The position numbers and the translations under genes were made by a program. 64,000 nt of DNA from CAIMUX01 sp964473865 (GTDB lineage: Bacteria; Eisenbacteria; RBG-16-71-46; CAIMUX01), in the NCBI GenBank assembly GCA_964473865.1, contig CAYYQN010000005.1:62001-126000 (forward strand), in the 5' to 3' direction. The notes under the pieces were generated by a model. That model did not search any database and was not told where the DNA came from. It was given only the letters and a program-made list of their open reading frames with translations. How positions within the stretch are numbered: the first letter of the stretch is position 1; every line of letters begins with the position of its first letter. Shown here piece after piece: positions 9,276 to 18,094 of the stretch.

Positions 9276-10379
9276 GTGGCCGACGCACGACTGCAGAAAC
9301 TCGCACAGGTCCTGGTGAACTACAGCCTCGGGGTGAAGAAAGGGATGTGGGTCCGGATCGACGGCGGCGTGGAGGCGGCCCCGCTCCTCGCGGCCGCCTA
9401 CGTCGAGGTTCTCAAGGCGGGTGGCTTCCCGATGGTGCGGCCGACGCTTCCCGGGCTGAGCTACCTCACGATGAAGCACGCGGCCGAGGAGCAGCTCAAG
9501 TTCATCTCCCCCACGACGAAGCTGGAGGTCGACAAGCTGGACGCCATTCTCACGATCTGGGGCGGCGCCAATACCAAGGAGATGACCGGTGTCGATCCGA
9601 AGCGTCTGGTGATCCAGCGCATGGCCGGCCGGCCGATCTTCGACAAGATGCTCTCCCGCATTGCCGCCAAGACGCTCCACTGGTGCGGCACGCAATTCCC
9701 CACGCCTTCGTCGGCGCAGGACGCGGAGATGGCGACCGCCGAGTACGAGGACTTCGTGTACGGCGCCGGATTGGTGGACCGCAAAGACCCGATCGCGGAG
9801 TGGAAGAAGGTCTCGGCCCGGCAGGAGAAGATGGCGAAGTTCCTCTCCACCCTGAGCAGCATCCATATCGTCGGCCGCGACACCGACCTGACATTCGCCG
9901 TGGCGGGCCGCAAGTGGATCAACTGCGACGGACATGAGAACTTCCCCGACGGCGAGATCTTCACCGGGCCGATCGAGAACTCGGCCTCGGGGCACATCCG
10001 CTACACCTTCCCCGCGGTCTACGGCGGCAAGGAAGTGGAGAACGTCCGCCTGGTCTTCAAGAAGGGGAAGGTGGTCGAGGCGCACGCCGACAAGGGCGAG
10101 GCCTACCTGAAGAGCACCCTGGACACCGATCCGGGCGCGCGGTATGTCGGCGAGCTCTCCTTCGGCACGAACTACGGAATCAAGCGCTTCACGCGGAATA
10201 CGCTCTTCGACGAGAAGATCGGTGGCACCATGCACATCGCGGTCGGCGCGTCGCTCCCGGAATCCGGGGGCAAGAACAAGTCGGCCGTGCACTGGGACAT
10301 GGTCTGCGACACCCGCAAGGGGTTCGTCGTGTACGGAGACGACAAGCCGATCCTGAAGGACGGGAAGTGGCTCGCGTAA
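9276..10379 (+). CDS. M29-family aminopeptidase (thermophilic metalloprotease)
   Basis: Predicted cytoplasmic metallo-aminopeptidase, 367 residues, a little short for the family (about 370-410). The GTG at 9276 is chosen because GGAGGAG sits six bases before it; upstream in-frame codons give an unlikely Arg-rich leader. Family hallmarks are present: the metal-binding glutamate region in FPDGEIFTGPIENSASG, a second Glu in the GELSFGTN segment, the HIAVGAS block, and the C-terminal HWDMVCD motif. No signal peptide. Likely removes N-terminal residues from peptides. A GC-rich perfect hairpin follows the gene. Confidence 0.88.
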   Translation: MADARLQKLAQVLVNYSLGVKKGMWVRIDGGVEAAPLLAAAYVEVLKAGGFPMVRPTLPGLSYLTMKHAAEEQLKFISPTTKLEVDKLDAILTIWGGANTKEMTGVDPKRLVIQRMAGRPIFDKMLSRIAAKTLHWCGTQFPTPSSAQDAEMATAEYEDFVYGAGLVDRKDPIAEWKKVSARQEKMAKFLSTLSSIHIVGRDTDLTFAVAGRKWINCDGHENFPDGEIFTGPIENSASGHIRYTFPAVYGGKEVENVRLVFKKGKVVEAHADKGEAYLKSTLDTDPGARYVGELSFGTNYGIKRFTRNTLFDEKIGGTMHIAVGASLPESGGKNKSAVHWDMVCDTRKGFVVYGDDKPILKDGKWLA

Positions 10380-10684
10380 TCCATCGCTGAAGATCCCGGC
10401 CTCGTCACACCGCGAGCGGGTACGGCGCCGGTCACCCGGCCGGCGCCGAACCCGATCCATCCTCACAAGCCGCCGAAAAACCCAGGCCGCCTGCCGGACC
10501 GTCTTCTTGGGCTCGGGCGAGGACCGGCGCCGGATCTCGCCCCGACTGGCCTGCGGATCGCAGTCGCAACGATCGCCGCATGTGAATCCGGCCGCTGGAA
10601 TTCGACCGGAGTGTTGTATCTTCGCCGGTCTGCCGAGGTCCTGCTTCCCCAGGACTGCCCACGCCAGTAGAGGAGATGACGCCC
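10380..10684. other. Intergenic region
   Basis: 305 bases holding the hairpin at 10423-10448 and the ribosome binding site of the next gene. No credible small gene was found; the open frames here are compositional. Confidence 0.5.
10423..10448 (+). terminator. Hairpin after the M29 gene
   Basis: Perfect nine-base arms CGGCGCCGG (10423-10431) and CCGGCGCCG (10440-10448) with an eight-base loop, 44 bases after the stop. No T-tract follows, so it is a candidate transcription-pausing or RNA-stabilising stem rather than a proven intrinsic terminator. Confidence 0.45.
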
Positions 10685-12280
10685 ATGACCACGAACAAGT
10701 GCAATCGAACTCGGTGTCCCCGGCCGTTCGGATTCGGGTCCGCGCTGCTCGCGGCGTCAATGGTGCTGGCGTTGCCGCGGCTCTCCGGGGCCGGGATCGC
10801 GCAGGGCATCACGACCGCCACGGTCACCCTCCCGCAAACCCTGGAGCCGAACCGCGCCTCCCCGTGCACCTGGGGCTTCTGTACTCTCGGCCCCCGCCTG
10901 TACCTGGTACCGCTCGCCGACGGCCGGATTCTCCTGGGTTGGAGCGATGCCGCGGGAAACGGCCACGTGAGCCGGATCAACGGAACGACGATCGAGCAGA
11001 CGACCGACTTCCCCGCCCGTCTCGTTCGCGGGCTCGTGGGGCACGATGACGGTTCGTTCGCGGTGCTCCTGGTGGACCGGCGCGGTGCTTCTCCGACCGA
11101 CAACGTCATGGTTCTGTCGCAACGGACCGCCGCGGGCGCGGAGTCGTGGGCGACCGATCTCGTCAATACGTTCCCCGCCGTCCCCCAGCCCGCAGACGGC
11201 GCCACCTATGTTGCCGGGGACAGCCGCCTGGTCTACGGCGGCGGGCTTTACGGCGCGTACTTCTCGGTCCGCTCCTTCGGCACGTTGGGAGAGCACGACG
11301 GAGAGCAGTACACGATCGTCAACGACTCCGGAGCGATCCAGCCCGGAGGCTATAGCTGGGGACTCTCACACTCCCTGGCCGGGCTGATCGGCTACCACCC
11401 CGAGACCGGCCAACTCGCCCGCATCGGCGTCAGCGACTGCTATCCGAACTCGATCGGCGGGCTCTATGCCATGACGGCGCCCGGCTACAGCCCGCATCTC
11501 CTCTACCAGGTCGACGCCGACTGCCTCGGGAACGTCTCCGGGCAGCTCGGGCAGATGGCCGCCGTCCTCGGCTCCCGGTGGCTGGTGGCGTTCAATGCGA
11601 TGAATCACGGCACCTTCGTCGGCCAGGGAGCCGGGCTGCTGAGCTTCGGCCCCGACTTTGTCCCAACCGTCACCTGGATCACTTCCGGGACGGGGGCCGA
11701 GGAGCGCGACCCGGTGCTGGCGCGGGTGGGCGCCGATCTGACATCCGATCGGTACCTGCTTGGGTGGCGGATGCAGTCGAGCGGCGCGTTCCTCCTGGCG
11801 ATCATGGACGCCGCCGGCGCGATTCTCGAGGGGCCGGAAGTCGTGAGTCCCGACGTCCAGTGGGGCGCCCGCGACGACTCGTTCCGAACCGGGGCGGATG
11901 GCCGGGTGACGTGGTGTCACGGGCTTGCCGGATCCTCCACGCTGCAGATCCACACGTACGCCGAGGCCGCCTCCTCGATCCACGCCGCGGCGCCGTCCAT
12001 GGCCGCGCCGATCCTCTCGATCTTCCCGAACCCGGCGGCCGGCCCCGGCCTTCGCATTCGCTACCGCCTGCCGGCCGCAGACCAGGTGACCATTGCGGTC
12101 TTCGACGCCGGCGGCCGGCTCGTGCGGGACCTCCGGGCCGGCCGGCAGACTGCCGGGGACCACGAACTCGACTGGGACGGACTCGATGCGCGAGGGGCTC
12201 GGGTCGCCCCCGGGGTCTATCTCTGCCGGCTGGGAACGGGAGGCGCGGTCGTTACCCACAAGATCGTTGTGGGGACATAG
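10685..12280 (+). CDS. Secreted protein of unknown function with FlgD-like C-terminal module
   Basis: 531 residues. The ATG at 10685 is preferred over that at 10676 because GAGGAG (10670-10675) is then correctly spaced at nine bases. The N-terminus is a signal peptide (hydrophobic stretch GSALLAASMVLALPRLSGAG). The central 400 residues show no motif I recognise; they are beta-rich and contain scattered Cys pairs (CTWGFC), perhaps a propeller-like fold. The C-terminus is the FlgD-like module (FPNPAAGPGL, VFDAGGRLVRDLRAG, WDGLDARG, GVYLCRLG), the same tail as on the neighbouring peptidase. Substrate or ligand unknown. Confidence 0.78.
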   Translation: MTTNKCNRTRCPRPFGFGSALLAASMVLALPRLSGAGIAQGITTATVTLPQTLEPNRASPCTWGFCTLGPRLYLVPLADGRILLGWSDAAGNGHVSRINGTTIEQTTDFPARLVRGLVGHDDGSFAVLLVDRRGASPTDNVMVLSQRTAAGAESWATDLVNTFPAVPQPADGATYVAGDSRLVYGGGLYGAYFSVRSFGTLGEHDGEQYTIVNDSGAIQPGGYSWGLSHSLAGLIGYHPETGQLARIGVSDCYPNSIGGLYAMTAPGYSPHLLYQVDADCLGNVSGQLGQMAAVLGSRWLVAFNAMNHGTFVGQGAGLLSFGPDFVPTVTWITSGTGAEERDPVLARVGADLTSDRYLLGWRMQSSGAFLLAIMDAAGAILEGPEVVSPDVQWGARDDSFRTGADGRVTWCHGLAGSSTLQIHTYAEAASSIHAAAPSMAAPILSIFPNPAAGPGLRIRYRLPAADQVTIAVFDAGGRLVRDLRAGRQTAGDHELDWDGLDARGARVAPGVYLCRLGTGGAVVTHKIVVGT

Positions 12281-12336
12281 CCTTCGAACCCGCCCGGGCA
12301 ACCATAGGAAAGTCGGTCGGCGGCGTGGCACTCTGA

Positions 12337-12354
12337 CGGTCCGGCCACGGACCG
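12337..12354. terminator. Hairpin between convergent genes
   Basis: Perfect seven-base stem CGGTCCG / CGGACCG with a GCCA loop, midway between the convergent genes ending at 12280 (+) and 12397 (-). It could serve both strands. No T-tract. Confidence 0.45.
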
Positions 12355-12396
12355 GCCTCGCGCCGAACGCGGTTGACTGGGTCTTTCCGCACCATG

Positions 12397-13068
12397 CTAG
12401 CCCTTTCCGAAGTAGGTTCGCACGTCGTCCCCGCCCTTCCTCTCGCCCCAGGCGCGGAACCCCTTCCCGCGGAGGACATCGACCAGCGGCGCCGGTTCGA
12501 ACGGCGTGATCAGCTCCAGGATCTCTCCGGGGCCCAGCTGGTCCGCGGCGCGCACGACATCCGGGAGCGGGTGCCGGCCCTCCGCAATGGCCGGACGCGC
12601 ATCGACCGTGCGCGCCACGCGCGCGGGATCGAACCAGCTCGGGGCGGGACCGGCGAGGACGCTGGCCGCCATCGCTCCCCCCGCGTCCGGGCATCCGCTC
12701 GCGGAGTCTGCGGCGGCGCCTGGTCCGGTCCGAACCTCCGGCGTCACCGGCGTGCGCCCCGGGCCGGGCGCTGCTCCCGCGTCCGGCGTTACGCCCGGAG
12801 GCGCCGTGATCGGCCCGACGCCGGGCACCACGCCCTGGGCGACCGCCACGCGCAGGGCGGCGATGAGGTCCTCTACGGCGAGGCCGCCCACTGCCGCGAC
12901 CTGACCCAGCGTCGCGACCTTGGCGACCGTTGCGCGCAACACCGGGTTCTTCAACCGGCGAAACTCCGGAGAGAGCCGGATCATCACCTCTTCCAGCGCG
13001 GGATAGGCCTTCAGGAGCTCACCGAGCCGGGTGCCGGGACTGAGCGAGTCCAAGATCCTGTCATCCAT
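12397..13068 (-). CDS. DUF1858 / DUF2249 two-domain protein
   Basis: 223 residues. The ATG at 13068 is preceded by GGAGGATCCC; the in-frame TTG at 13080 lies inside that ribosome site. The N-terminal ~75 residues match DUF1858 (DRILDSLSPGTRLGELLKAYPALEEVMIRLSPEFRRLKNPVLR), as found in ScdA-like and hemerythrin-associated proteins. A long Gly/Pro/Ala/Thr linker follows. The C-terminus matches DUF2249 (DARPAIAEGRHPLPDVVRAADQLGPGEILELITPFEPAPLVDVLRGKGF). It is downstream of, and probably co-transcribed with, the DUF438 gene; such pairs are associated with nitric-oxide or redox responses in anaerobes. Exact activity unknown. Confidence 0.83.
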   Translation of the reverse strand: MDDRILDSLSPGTRLGELLKAYPALEEVMIRLSPEFRRLKNPVLRATVAKVATLGQVAAVGGLAVEDLIAALRVAVAQGVVPGVGPITAPPGVTPDAGAAPGPGRTPVTPEVRTGPGAAADSASGCPDAGGAMAASVLAGPAPSWFDPARVARTVDARPAIAEGRHPLPDVVRAADQLGPGEILELITPFEPAPLVDVLRGKGFRAWGERKGGDDVRTYFGKG

Positions 13069-13191
13069 GGGATCCTCCAACGGTCAACGGCCAACCCGTC
13101 CGGTGCGGACCGGCGCCGGCCCGGGCGCCGCCCCATGCGATCTTCCCGAGCGCGGCGACGCCGGCACTCGAGAGCGCGATCCCGCGCTCCG

Positions 13192-14541
13192 TCACTCCTT
13201 GGCCGCGGTGTAGCTCAGCAGTCGCTGCTCGCCCTCCAGACTCCGCAACGCAGTCAGGTCTTGCGAGACCTCGACGGTGCCGAGGTAGCCGCCACTCGCA
13301 TCCCGGACCGCGAAGTACTCGATGTGGATGAATCGGCCGTGAAGCTGGATCCAGAAGGGCGCGCGATCCTGCCGTCCGGCGCGAAAATCGTCGACGATCT
13401 GCTGCACGACGTGCACCGACGACGGCGGGTGGCACTGCTGCACCTTCCGGCCCAGGATCGCCGCGTTGCGGTCGAAGATCCGTTCGGCGCCTTGGGTGAA
13501 GTAGCGGACCCGATCGTCCTTGTCCACGAAGGTGAGGTCGAAGGGCAGGAGGTTCAGGACCCGGGTCAGCTCATCGACCGTGAAGCTCCCGGAGGGCATG
13601 CGGATGAACCCGTCGGAGAAGAGGCTGGGCGCCGCCGCCGGGCCGGGAGCCGAAGGGGAGGCCGGGGCGCCGGCCACGCCGGAGGCCGCCGCTCCGGCCG
13701 TCCGGGCGCCCACCGCCGGAGCGCCGGCGACTGCGGCCGGGCCCACGCCGGGATCATCGCCCCAGGCCGGGACTTCATCGAGCAGGCAGAATCCGATCTC
13801 GGCGCTCTGATGCGAAATCGCCCGCCATTCCGCCTCCGTGAGGTGATCCATGCTCATGGGGAAGAGGATCTGCTCCTCCTTGTAGATCATCTCCTCCACC
13901 GCGGTCGCCGCCGGCGCCAGGATCAGCGCAATCAAGGACTGCAGGCTCTCCGCATCCGCTCCCGCGGCCGCCGTCAATGCTTCCACCGCCCCGCGGAGCC
14001 CGGCGCGGGCCTCGTCGTCCTTCCCCCACATCACGGTGGAGGGGCCGCTGATTCCGCGCTTCTCAAGATACGGGAAGAGCAGGTTCTCCTTGCGCCGGTA
14101 GTGGCGATCGACATCGAGCAGTCGCATGAATCCCGCGCGCAGGGGCTCCACGAACGCGGCGGCGGCCGCGGTGGGCGCCAGGGCCCGCACCTCGCGGAAG
14201 AGCGCCGCCAGTCGCGCAGTCTCCGCCTCGATCGCGCGGTTCTCTTTCCGGAGGATATCGATCGGGTGTCCGGCGGGAGGCTCCTTCGCCGCCGAGACAT
14301 CGATCACGCCCTTCAGGGCCGCCCCGTGCACATCGCAGAGCTTGAGCACCTCCTCGACCGGCAACTCCCCTTCGCCGATCAGCTCCTGCTCGACTTCCAC
14401 GACCAGTCCGTACGGCACTTCGCCCAGCATCCGGACCAGCTGAGCCCGTACCGCCTCCGCCGCGGTGCCCTCGTGCAGTTGCAGGATCAGGTGCTTCAGC
14501 GTCTCTTTCTTCATCCGGCTGTTGTCGATCAGCTCGCTCAT
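13192..14541 (-). CDS. DUF438 / hemerythrin-like / PAS protein
   Basis: 449 residues. The ATG at 14541 follows AAGGAGGAG. Domain order: DUF438 at the N-terminus (MKKETLKHLILQLHEG...PVEEVLKLCDVHGAALKG), a hemerythrin-like four-helix region carrying likely metal ligands in HPIDILRKEN, HYRRKENLLFPYLE and MIYKEEQILFPMSMDHL, then an Ala/Gly/Pro linker of about 50 residues, then a PAS domain (FDLTFVDKDDRVRYFTQGAERIF, CHPPSSVHVVQQI, FWIQLHGRFIHIEYFAVRD). The family is thought to sense or handle O2, NO or damaged iron centres. A perfect TTGACC-CA-GGTCAA palindrome 69 bases upstream suggests CRP/FNR-type control. The DUF1858/DUF2249 gene follows on the same strand. Confidence 0.87.
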   Translation of the reverse strand: MSELIDNSRMKKETLKHLILQLHEGTAAEAVRAQLVRMLGEVPYGLVVEVEQELIGEGELPVEEVLKLCDVHGAALKGVIDVSAAKEPPAGHPIDILRKENRAIEAETARLAALFREVRALAPTAAAAAFVEPLRAGFMRLLDVDRHYRRKENLLFPYLEKRGISGPSTVMWGKDDEARAGLRGAVEALTAAAGADAESLQSLIALILAPAATAVEEMIYKEEQILFPMSMDHLTEAEWRAISHQSAEIGFCLLDEVPAWGDDPGVGPAAVAGAPAVGARTAGAAASGVAGAPASPSAPGPAAAPSLFSDGFIRMPSGSFTVDELTRVLNLLPFDLTFVDKDDRVRYFTQGAERIFDRNAAILGRKVQQCHPPSSVHVVQQIVDDFRAGRQDRAPFWIQLHGRFIHIEYFAVRDASGGYLGTVEVSQDLTALRSLEGEQRLLSYTAAKE

Positions 14542-14869
14542 GGGACGGACTCCTCCTTCGGTTCCGGTTCGACTCCTAGGAAGCATCGCGCCACGACGCA
14601 CCCCGCGCCTTGACCCAGGTCAACCGGGGGGAGGTGTGCACCTTCCCGGCCTCCCCCGCACGCCAGTCTGGCGCATCGTCAGGTTTCCACGCCCCGCGCG
14701 ACCAGCAGACTGATGATGAACCCAGGCAGCTCGGTGGATCGATACTGATCGTTGCAGTCGCATGATCTCGCGACCCTTTTTCCGTTCTCCGCACGGAACG
14801 CCCCTGATATGCTCTTCGGTTGCATTCGCGCCCTGCCCAAACCATGAGACCCAGAGAGGCGACACGACC
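14542..14869. other. Divergent intergenic region
   Basis: 328 bases between the DUF438 and thiolase-like genes. Contains the FNR-type palindrome at 14610-14623 and, on the plus strand, a weak TGATATGCT extended -10-like sequence at 14805-14813 that could serve the thiolase operon. No gene seen. Confidence 0.5.
14610..14623 (-). promoter_or_regulatory. CRP/FNR-family operator palindrome
   Basis: TTGACCCAGGTCAA is a perfect dyad of TTGACC half-sites around CA. It fits the TTGAC-N4-GTCAA class bound by FNR-like regulators (classical FNR is TTGAT-N4-ATCAA). It lies 69 bases before the DUF438 start and 247 bases before the divergent thiolase-like gene, so the DUF438 operon is the likelier target. 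Confidence 0.6.
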
Positions 14870-16228
14870 ATGATCACATTCGGCCCCGGGAATCTGCGCA
14901 TTCCCAAGTTCGAGAAGCCGGTCTACATCGTCGCGGCCGGTCAGACCGACTTCCGCAAGCGCTATCCGGAGAAGACGAGCGAAGAGCTCTGCGTAGAGGC
15001 GTTCCGGATGGCCGCACTGGAGAACGACCTCAAGGTCTCGCTGCCCGAGCTCAAGCGCATGGTCAACTTCTGCGTCTACTCCCAGTTCGCGGATCACTTC
15101 GGAGACCAGCTCCTGGCCGCCTCCAAGATCCATGACGCGCTGGGCTTTGACCCGCTCGGCAACATCGAGGTCAAGACCGGGGGCGCGACCGGCGGGCACA
15201 GCGTGCTCGCCGGGGCCCTGGCGGTCGCGTCCGGGTACGCCAATTGCGTTCCCGTGGTCGGCTGGGAGCGAATGGACGAGGTTCCCACCCGGCAGGGCAA
15301 CGCCTACATCGCCAGCGCCGCCTGCAAGAACTTCGAGTCCGAGCTGGGCTGGATGTACACCGCCTACTACGCCCTCATGGCCCAGCGCTACAAGTACGAA
15401 CACCAGGTACCGCGGGAGACGCTGGCCAAGATCGCGGTCAAGAACCACGGATACGCGGTCTCCTCTCCGTTCGCCCAGAACCCGATGCGCATCAGCGTGG
15501 ACGAAGTCCTCAAGAACAACCTCGTTTCTGATCCGCTGAGCTTCCTGGAGTGCTGTGTCATGTCGACCGGAGCGGCCGCGCTCATCCTGGCCGACGAGGA
15601 GACGGCCCACCGGATCACCGACCAACCGATCCGGCTCACCGCCATCTGCTCCGGCACGCACACCCTGCGGACCGCCGACCGACGGCCGATGGAAGTCCTG
15701 CGCCTGCCCCATGAGCCGGAGGATCTGTACAAGGACTACCGGCACGACTGGCCCGGGTTCAGCTCCTTCCTGGCCGCGCGCATGGCCGCCTACCTCGCCT
15801 ACCACATGGCCGGGATCCGCGACCCGCTCGAGGATCTGGACGTCCTGGAGACGCACGACGCGTTCACCATCAGCGACATCCAGACCTATGAAGACATCGG
15901 CCTGCGTCCCTACGGGCGAGGCCGGGAGTACATCGACAGCGGCGAGGCCTACCACGGCGGGAAGCTGCCGGCCAACCTGTCCGGCGGCCTGATCGGATCG
16001 ATGCATGCCGTGGGCGCCACCGGGATCTTCCAGATCAACGAGATCTTCTGGCAGCTGCAGCAGAAGTGGGCGAAGTTCCATGCCGATCCCCGGATGTGGG
16101 AGCGCTTCGGCAAGACCCGGCCGGCCGACTTCGAGAATCTGCAGGTGCCGGGCGCCCGCCGCGGGGCCGCCATCAGCCACGCGGGCACGGGCAGCCATGT
16201 GACGATGGCGATCCTGGAGAAGGTCTGA
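14870..16228 (+). CDS. Thiolase-superfamily protein lacking the nucleophilic cysteine
   Basis: 452 residues of the SCP-2-type thiolase fold. The ATG at 14870 follows AGAGAGG. Alignment by eye with SCP-x thiolases places the nucleophile motif N-C-A-T-G at G104-G105-A-T-G here, so the catalytic Cys is replaced by Gly105. Other active-site blocks remain: HDAF in LETHDAFTISDIQ, the GSMHAVGATG loop (His379), and SHAGTGSH near the C-terminus (His437). The gene is followed by a DUF35 partner and an acyl-CoA dehydrogenase. This arrangement, with a Cys-less thiolase, recalls the steroid side-chain retro-aldolase Ltp2 with its DUF35 partner. So it may cleave or form a C-C bond without an acyl-enzyme, rather than act as an acetyltransferase. 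Function is inferred. Confidence 0.85.
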   Translation: MITFGPGNLRIPKFEKPVYIVAAGQTDFRKRYPEKTSEELCVEAFRMAALENDLKVSLPELKRMVNFCVYSQFADHFGDQLLAASKIHDALGFDPLGNIEVKTGGATGGHSVLAGALAVASGYANCVPVVGWERMDEVPTRQGNAYIASAACKNFESELGWMYTAYYALMAQRYKYEHQVPRETLAKIAVKNHGYAVSSPFAQNPMRISVDEVLKNNLVSDPLSFLECCVMSTGAAALILADEETAHRITDQPIRLTAICSGTHTLRTADRRPMEVLRLPHEPEDLYKDYRHDWPGFSSFLAARMAAYLAYHMAGIRDPLEDLDVLETHDAFTISDIQTYEDIGLRPYGRGREYIDSGEAYHGGKLPANLSGGLIGSMHAVGATGIFQINEIFWQLQQKWAKFHADPRMWERFGKTRPADFENLQVPGARRGAAISHAGTGSHVTMAILEKV

Positions 16229-16246
16229 GAAGGGAGAGACGATACC

Positions 16247-16720
16247 ATGAGCATCAAGCTGACCCAACCCGGCTGTGAGCTGCTGAGCAACCAGCCGATG
16301 GTGATCAAGAACGTCAAGGACTACGCCCACATCCATACGTACGGAGGACTGTCTCCCTTCTTCCAGGGCCTGAGCCAGGGGAAGCTCCTGGGAACCCGGT
16401 GCGGAAACAAGGACTGCGCGGAGAAGCGGATCTTCCTGCCTCCGCGCACCCATTGCCCGGACTGCCTGAGCCCGTCGGTATGGGTCGAGGCCCCGACCGT
16501 CGGGGAGATCTACACCCACACGGAGATCCTCTACCCCGGCGCGGGCTTCAAGCTCACCACCCCCTGCCCGCTCATCTCGGTCTCGTTGGCGGGGGTCGGA
16601 ACGAAGCTGATGTCCTACCTGAAGGAGGGCGAGCCCCGGATCGGGATGACGATCAAGGCGGTCTTCAACACCGAGGCCCCGACCCACACCATCCTCGATC
16701 TCGCCTGGGTCCCGGCCTGA
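16247..16720 (+). CDS. DUF35 zinc-ribbon / OB-fold acyl-CoA-associated protein
   Basis: 157 residues, start ATG 16247 after GGGAGAGACG. A rubredoxin-like zinc ribbon with Cys52, Cys57, Cys70 and Cys73 (CX4CX12CX2C) is followed by the OB-fold (PTVGEIYTHTEILYPGAGF...PLISVSLAGVGTKLMSYL). DUF35 proteins form tight complexes with thiolase-superfamily enzymes (archaeal thiolase/HMG-CoA synthase, BbsA/BbsB, ChsH2/Ltp2) and bridge or deliver acyl-CoA. It starts 18 bases after the thiolase-like gene, so a complex with that protein is the natural expectation. Confidence 0.9.
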   Translation: MSIKLTQPGCELLSNQPMVIKNVKDYAHIHTYGGLSPFFQGLSQGKLLGTRCGNKDCAEKRIFLPPRTHCPDCLSPSVWVEAPTVGEIYTHTEILYPGAGFKLTTPCPLISVSLAGVGTKLMSYLKEGEPRIGMTIKAVFNTEAPTHTILDLAWVPA

Positions 16721-16750
16721 CGGCCGTCCGGCGAGGCCTGTGAGGGAGAC

Positions 16751-17896
16751 ATGGACTTCACGCTGAACGAGGAACAGCGGGCGATTCGCGACGCCGTCCG
16801 CGACTTCGCGCTGAACGAGATCAGACCGCGGGCGGCGGGACTGGACGAGAAAGAGGAGTTCTCGGCCGAGCTCACCCGGAAGATGGGCGAGATCGGCCTG
16901 TTCGGCATCACGATTCCCTCCGAGTACGGAGGCCAGGGACTCGACTACCTGGCCTACATCATCGCCGTCGAGGAGCTGTCGCGGGTCGACGGTTCGCAGG
17001 CGGCCACGGTGGCCGCGCACAACTCCCTGGGAATCGGGCCGATCTACTACTACGGCACCGAGGCGCAGAAGCGCCGCTACCTTTCCCGGCTCTGCACCGG
17101 CGAGGCGCTCTGGTCGTTCGGACTCACCGAGCCGGACGCCGGTTCCGACTCGCGGGGAAGCCGGACCACCGCCCGAAAGGTGGACGGCGGCTGGCTGATC
17201 AACGGGTCGAAGATCTTCATCACCAACGGCAGCAACCCGCTCTGCATCGGGTCGACCGTGCAGTGCGTCACCGACCGGGAGGGCGGCAAGCCCGAGTTCA
17301 CCTGCTTTCTCGTCGAGAACGGCACGCCGGGGTTCACCGCCCGGGCGATGCACGGCAAACTCATGTGGCGCGGTTCCGACACCGCCGAACTGGCGTTTGC
17401 GGACTGCTTCGTGCCCGACGAAAACATGCTCGGCGCCCGGGGAGCCGGATCCCGGCAGATGCTGGAGACCCTGGACTCCGGGCGTCTGTCCATCGCCGCC
17501 ATGGGGCTGGGCTGCGCGCAGGGAGCCTTCGACGAGGCCCTGGCCTATGCCGGGCAACGGCAGCAGTTCGGCAGACCGATCATCAAGTTCCAGGTCAACA
17601 GCTTCAAGCTCGCGGACATGGCGCTCAAGTGCGAGCTGGCTCGCACCCTCCTGTACAAGGCCTGCTGGCTGCGGGACACCGGCCAGCCGTTCGAGAAGGA
17701 GGCGGCCATGTCCAAGCTCTACTGCTCGGAGATTGCGGGTCAGGTGTCGGACGAGGCGGTGCAGCTTCACGGTGGATATGGCCTGATGAAGGAGTACGCG
17801 GTGGAGCGGTTCTACCGGGATTCGCGCCTGCTGCGGATCGGCGAGGGCACTTCGGAGATCCAACGGATGGTCATCTCGCGTCTGATCGGCTGCTGA
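16751..17896 (+). CDS. Acyl-CoA dehydrogenase
   Basis: 381 residues, full family length. ATG 16751 follows GAGGGAGAC-like sequence. Oxidises an acyl-CoA to the 2,3-enoyl-CoA with FAD and passes electrons to ETF. Seen: N-terminal helical domain, FGLTEPDAGSDSRG and GSKIFITNG flavin/substrate motifs, the Q-x-x-GR-x-I region (RQQFGRPIIKFQ), and the C-terminal GYGLMKEYAVERFYRDSR...IGEGTSEIQ with Glu365 at the catalytic-base position of short-chain enzymes. Third gene of the thiolase-like/DUF35 cluster, implying a dedicated acyl-CoA catabolic branch whose substrate is unknown. Confidence 0.93.
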   Translation: MDFTLNEEQRAIRDAVRDFALNEIRPRAAGLDEKEEFSAELTRKMGEIGLFGITIPSEYGGQGLDYLAYIIAVEELSRVDGSQAATVAAHNSLGIGPIYYYGTEAQKRRYLSRLCTGEALWSFGLTEPDAGSDSRGSRTTARKVDGGWLINGSKIFITNGSNPLCIGSTVQCVTDREGGKPEFTCFLVENGTPGFTARAMHGKLMWRGSDTAELAFADCFVPDENMLGARGAGSRQMLETLDSGRLSIAAMGLGCAQGAFDEALAYAGQRQQFGRPIIKFQVNSFKLADMALKCELARTLLYKACWLRDTGQPFEKEAAMSKLYCSEIAGQVSDEAVQLHGGYGLMKEYAVERFYRDSRLLRIGEGTSEIQRMVISRLIGC

Positions 17897-18094
17897 GGCG
17901 GCTGGCCGGGCGCTGAGAGCCCCAGTCAACTGCGTTTGGCGCGCCGATCGGTCGGCGGCGAGGCGCAATCGGTCGCGGAAGCTAGGTGCCTGGGGTCTCG
18001 GGCCGGAGCAGGCTGCGGTTCGCGCCTGCCGGGATCGGCCCCGGACCGACCCGCCGGGCCAACCACGGGACCCGTGCCCGTCACAAGGAGAGCC

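Noticed and set aside
12373..14613. 746-codon plus-strand frame
   Set aside because: Antisense to the DUF438 and DUF1858/DUF2249 genes, whose conserved domains fix the coding strand.
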